Assembly: GCA_047967505.1 (NCBI GenBank)
Contig: CM106539.1
Reading direction: 5' to 3' (one strand)
Source of the DNA: Dipteris shenzhenensis
Lineage: Eukaryota; Polypodiophyta; Polypodiopsida; Gleicheniales
Length of the DNA stretch: 64,000 nucleotides
In this document: positions 63,638 to 64,000 of the stretch, piece after piece
Numbering within the stretch: position 1 is the first letter of the stretch
Layout: each line of letters starts with the position of its first letter
Notes under the pieces: model-generated
What the model was told of the DNA's origin: nothing
The model's input: only the letters and a program-made list of their open reading frames with translations
Database searches by the model: none
Translations under genes and position numbers: made by a program

Positions 63638-64000
63638 AGATTTGGTGTACTTGGACAAAACATCTAAATCAATTGTAGGCCCTTTAAAGACATAGTATCC
63701 CCTCTTAGAAAAAATTTACGTGGGAATGCCTTGGAAGCACAAGATAACCATTGTGTCTTATATCTAGTTGTTCTTTTGTTGTCCCAATTTTTGGCAAAAT
63801 GTTTATTCTACATTTATGTCATATGGAGTAGGTGTAATGTTATTCTCGTTACACTATCCATTTAATGGACACAATTTGTGGAGTGTCATCTTTTAATTTA
63901 TCACAGATGTTTTATTGCTTGTCTTTTCAAGAATAAAAGGAGACCTCTTAAGGAAATGTTGAAAAAGGTGATAGATCTTGCACAACAAGGGAAACTAGGA
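63635..64000. other. Window end, nothing recognised
   Basis: AT-rich DNA with no open frame of note. Confidence 0.4.

Overview
This window looks like nuclear DNA of a land plant, most likely a seed plant with a large, repeat-rich genome. The evidence is one multi-exon plant gene with a 14.5 kb intron, three full-length Ty1-copia retrotransposons, a short non-autonomous LTR element, several decayed LINEs, a diverged satellite array and many long (CT)n tracts. I cannot name the species. I saw no bacterial-type operons, no CRISPR and no tRNA or rRNA genes.

The only host gene I can support is a galactolipid galactosyltransferase of the SFR2 (SENSITIVE TO FREEZING 2) type, a glycoside hydrolase family 1 member. 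It runs from 2478 to 20855 on the + strand. I placed ten exons by hand, and their phases all agree. Joined, they give 584 codons, against about 620 in Arabidopsis SFR2. The shortfall lies in the variable linker between exons 2 and 3, exactly where the 14.5 kb intron sits; a phase-compatible 120 bp candidate exon is at 4900-5019. Both GH1 catalytic glutamates are present (TFNEPH and ITENG). Two introns appear to use GC-AG borders. Upstream are two 15-bp-spaced G-box/ABRE motifs and two tandem duplications.

Layout: 1-2477 upstream region with duplicated segments. 2478-20855 SFR2; its giant intron holds a 2.24 kb non-autonomous LTR element (8647-10887, TSD AACTT), LINE remnants on the minus strand, minisatellites and (CT)n tracts. 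20856-25910 is intergenic with a LINE remnant at 22.6-23.8 kb. 25911-31254 is Ty1-copia element B (TSD AATTT), much decayed. 31260-36900 is AT-rich and nearly featureless. 36.9-39.2 kb is an island of tandem duplications. 40.6-41.78 and 48.65-50.5 kb are two halves of an unidentified minus-strand relic split by Ty1-copia element C (41783-48641, TSD TATCC). 51457-56975 is Ty1-copia element D (TSD GCACA), the best preserved. 57.2-60.3 kb is simple-sequence DNA (polypyrimidine, CT, CA/TG, AT). 60.74-61.99 kb is a diverged satellite of about 180 bp. 62.2-63.3 kb carries a LINE reverse transcriptase relic on the minus strand.

All four LTR elements lie on the + strand and every LINE relic on the - strand. 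Each LTR element has a matching 5-bp target duplication, a tRNA-iMet-type primer site and a polypurine tract. None of the coding elements has an uninterrupted gag-pol frame, so mobility of these copies would need help in trans. All functional statements are from reading the sequence and family knowledge; nothing was searched or aligned by computer.
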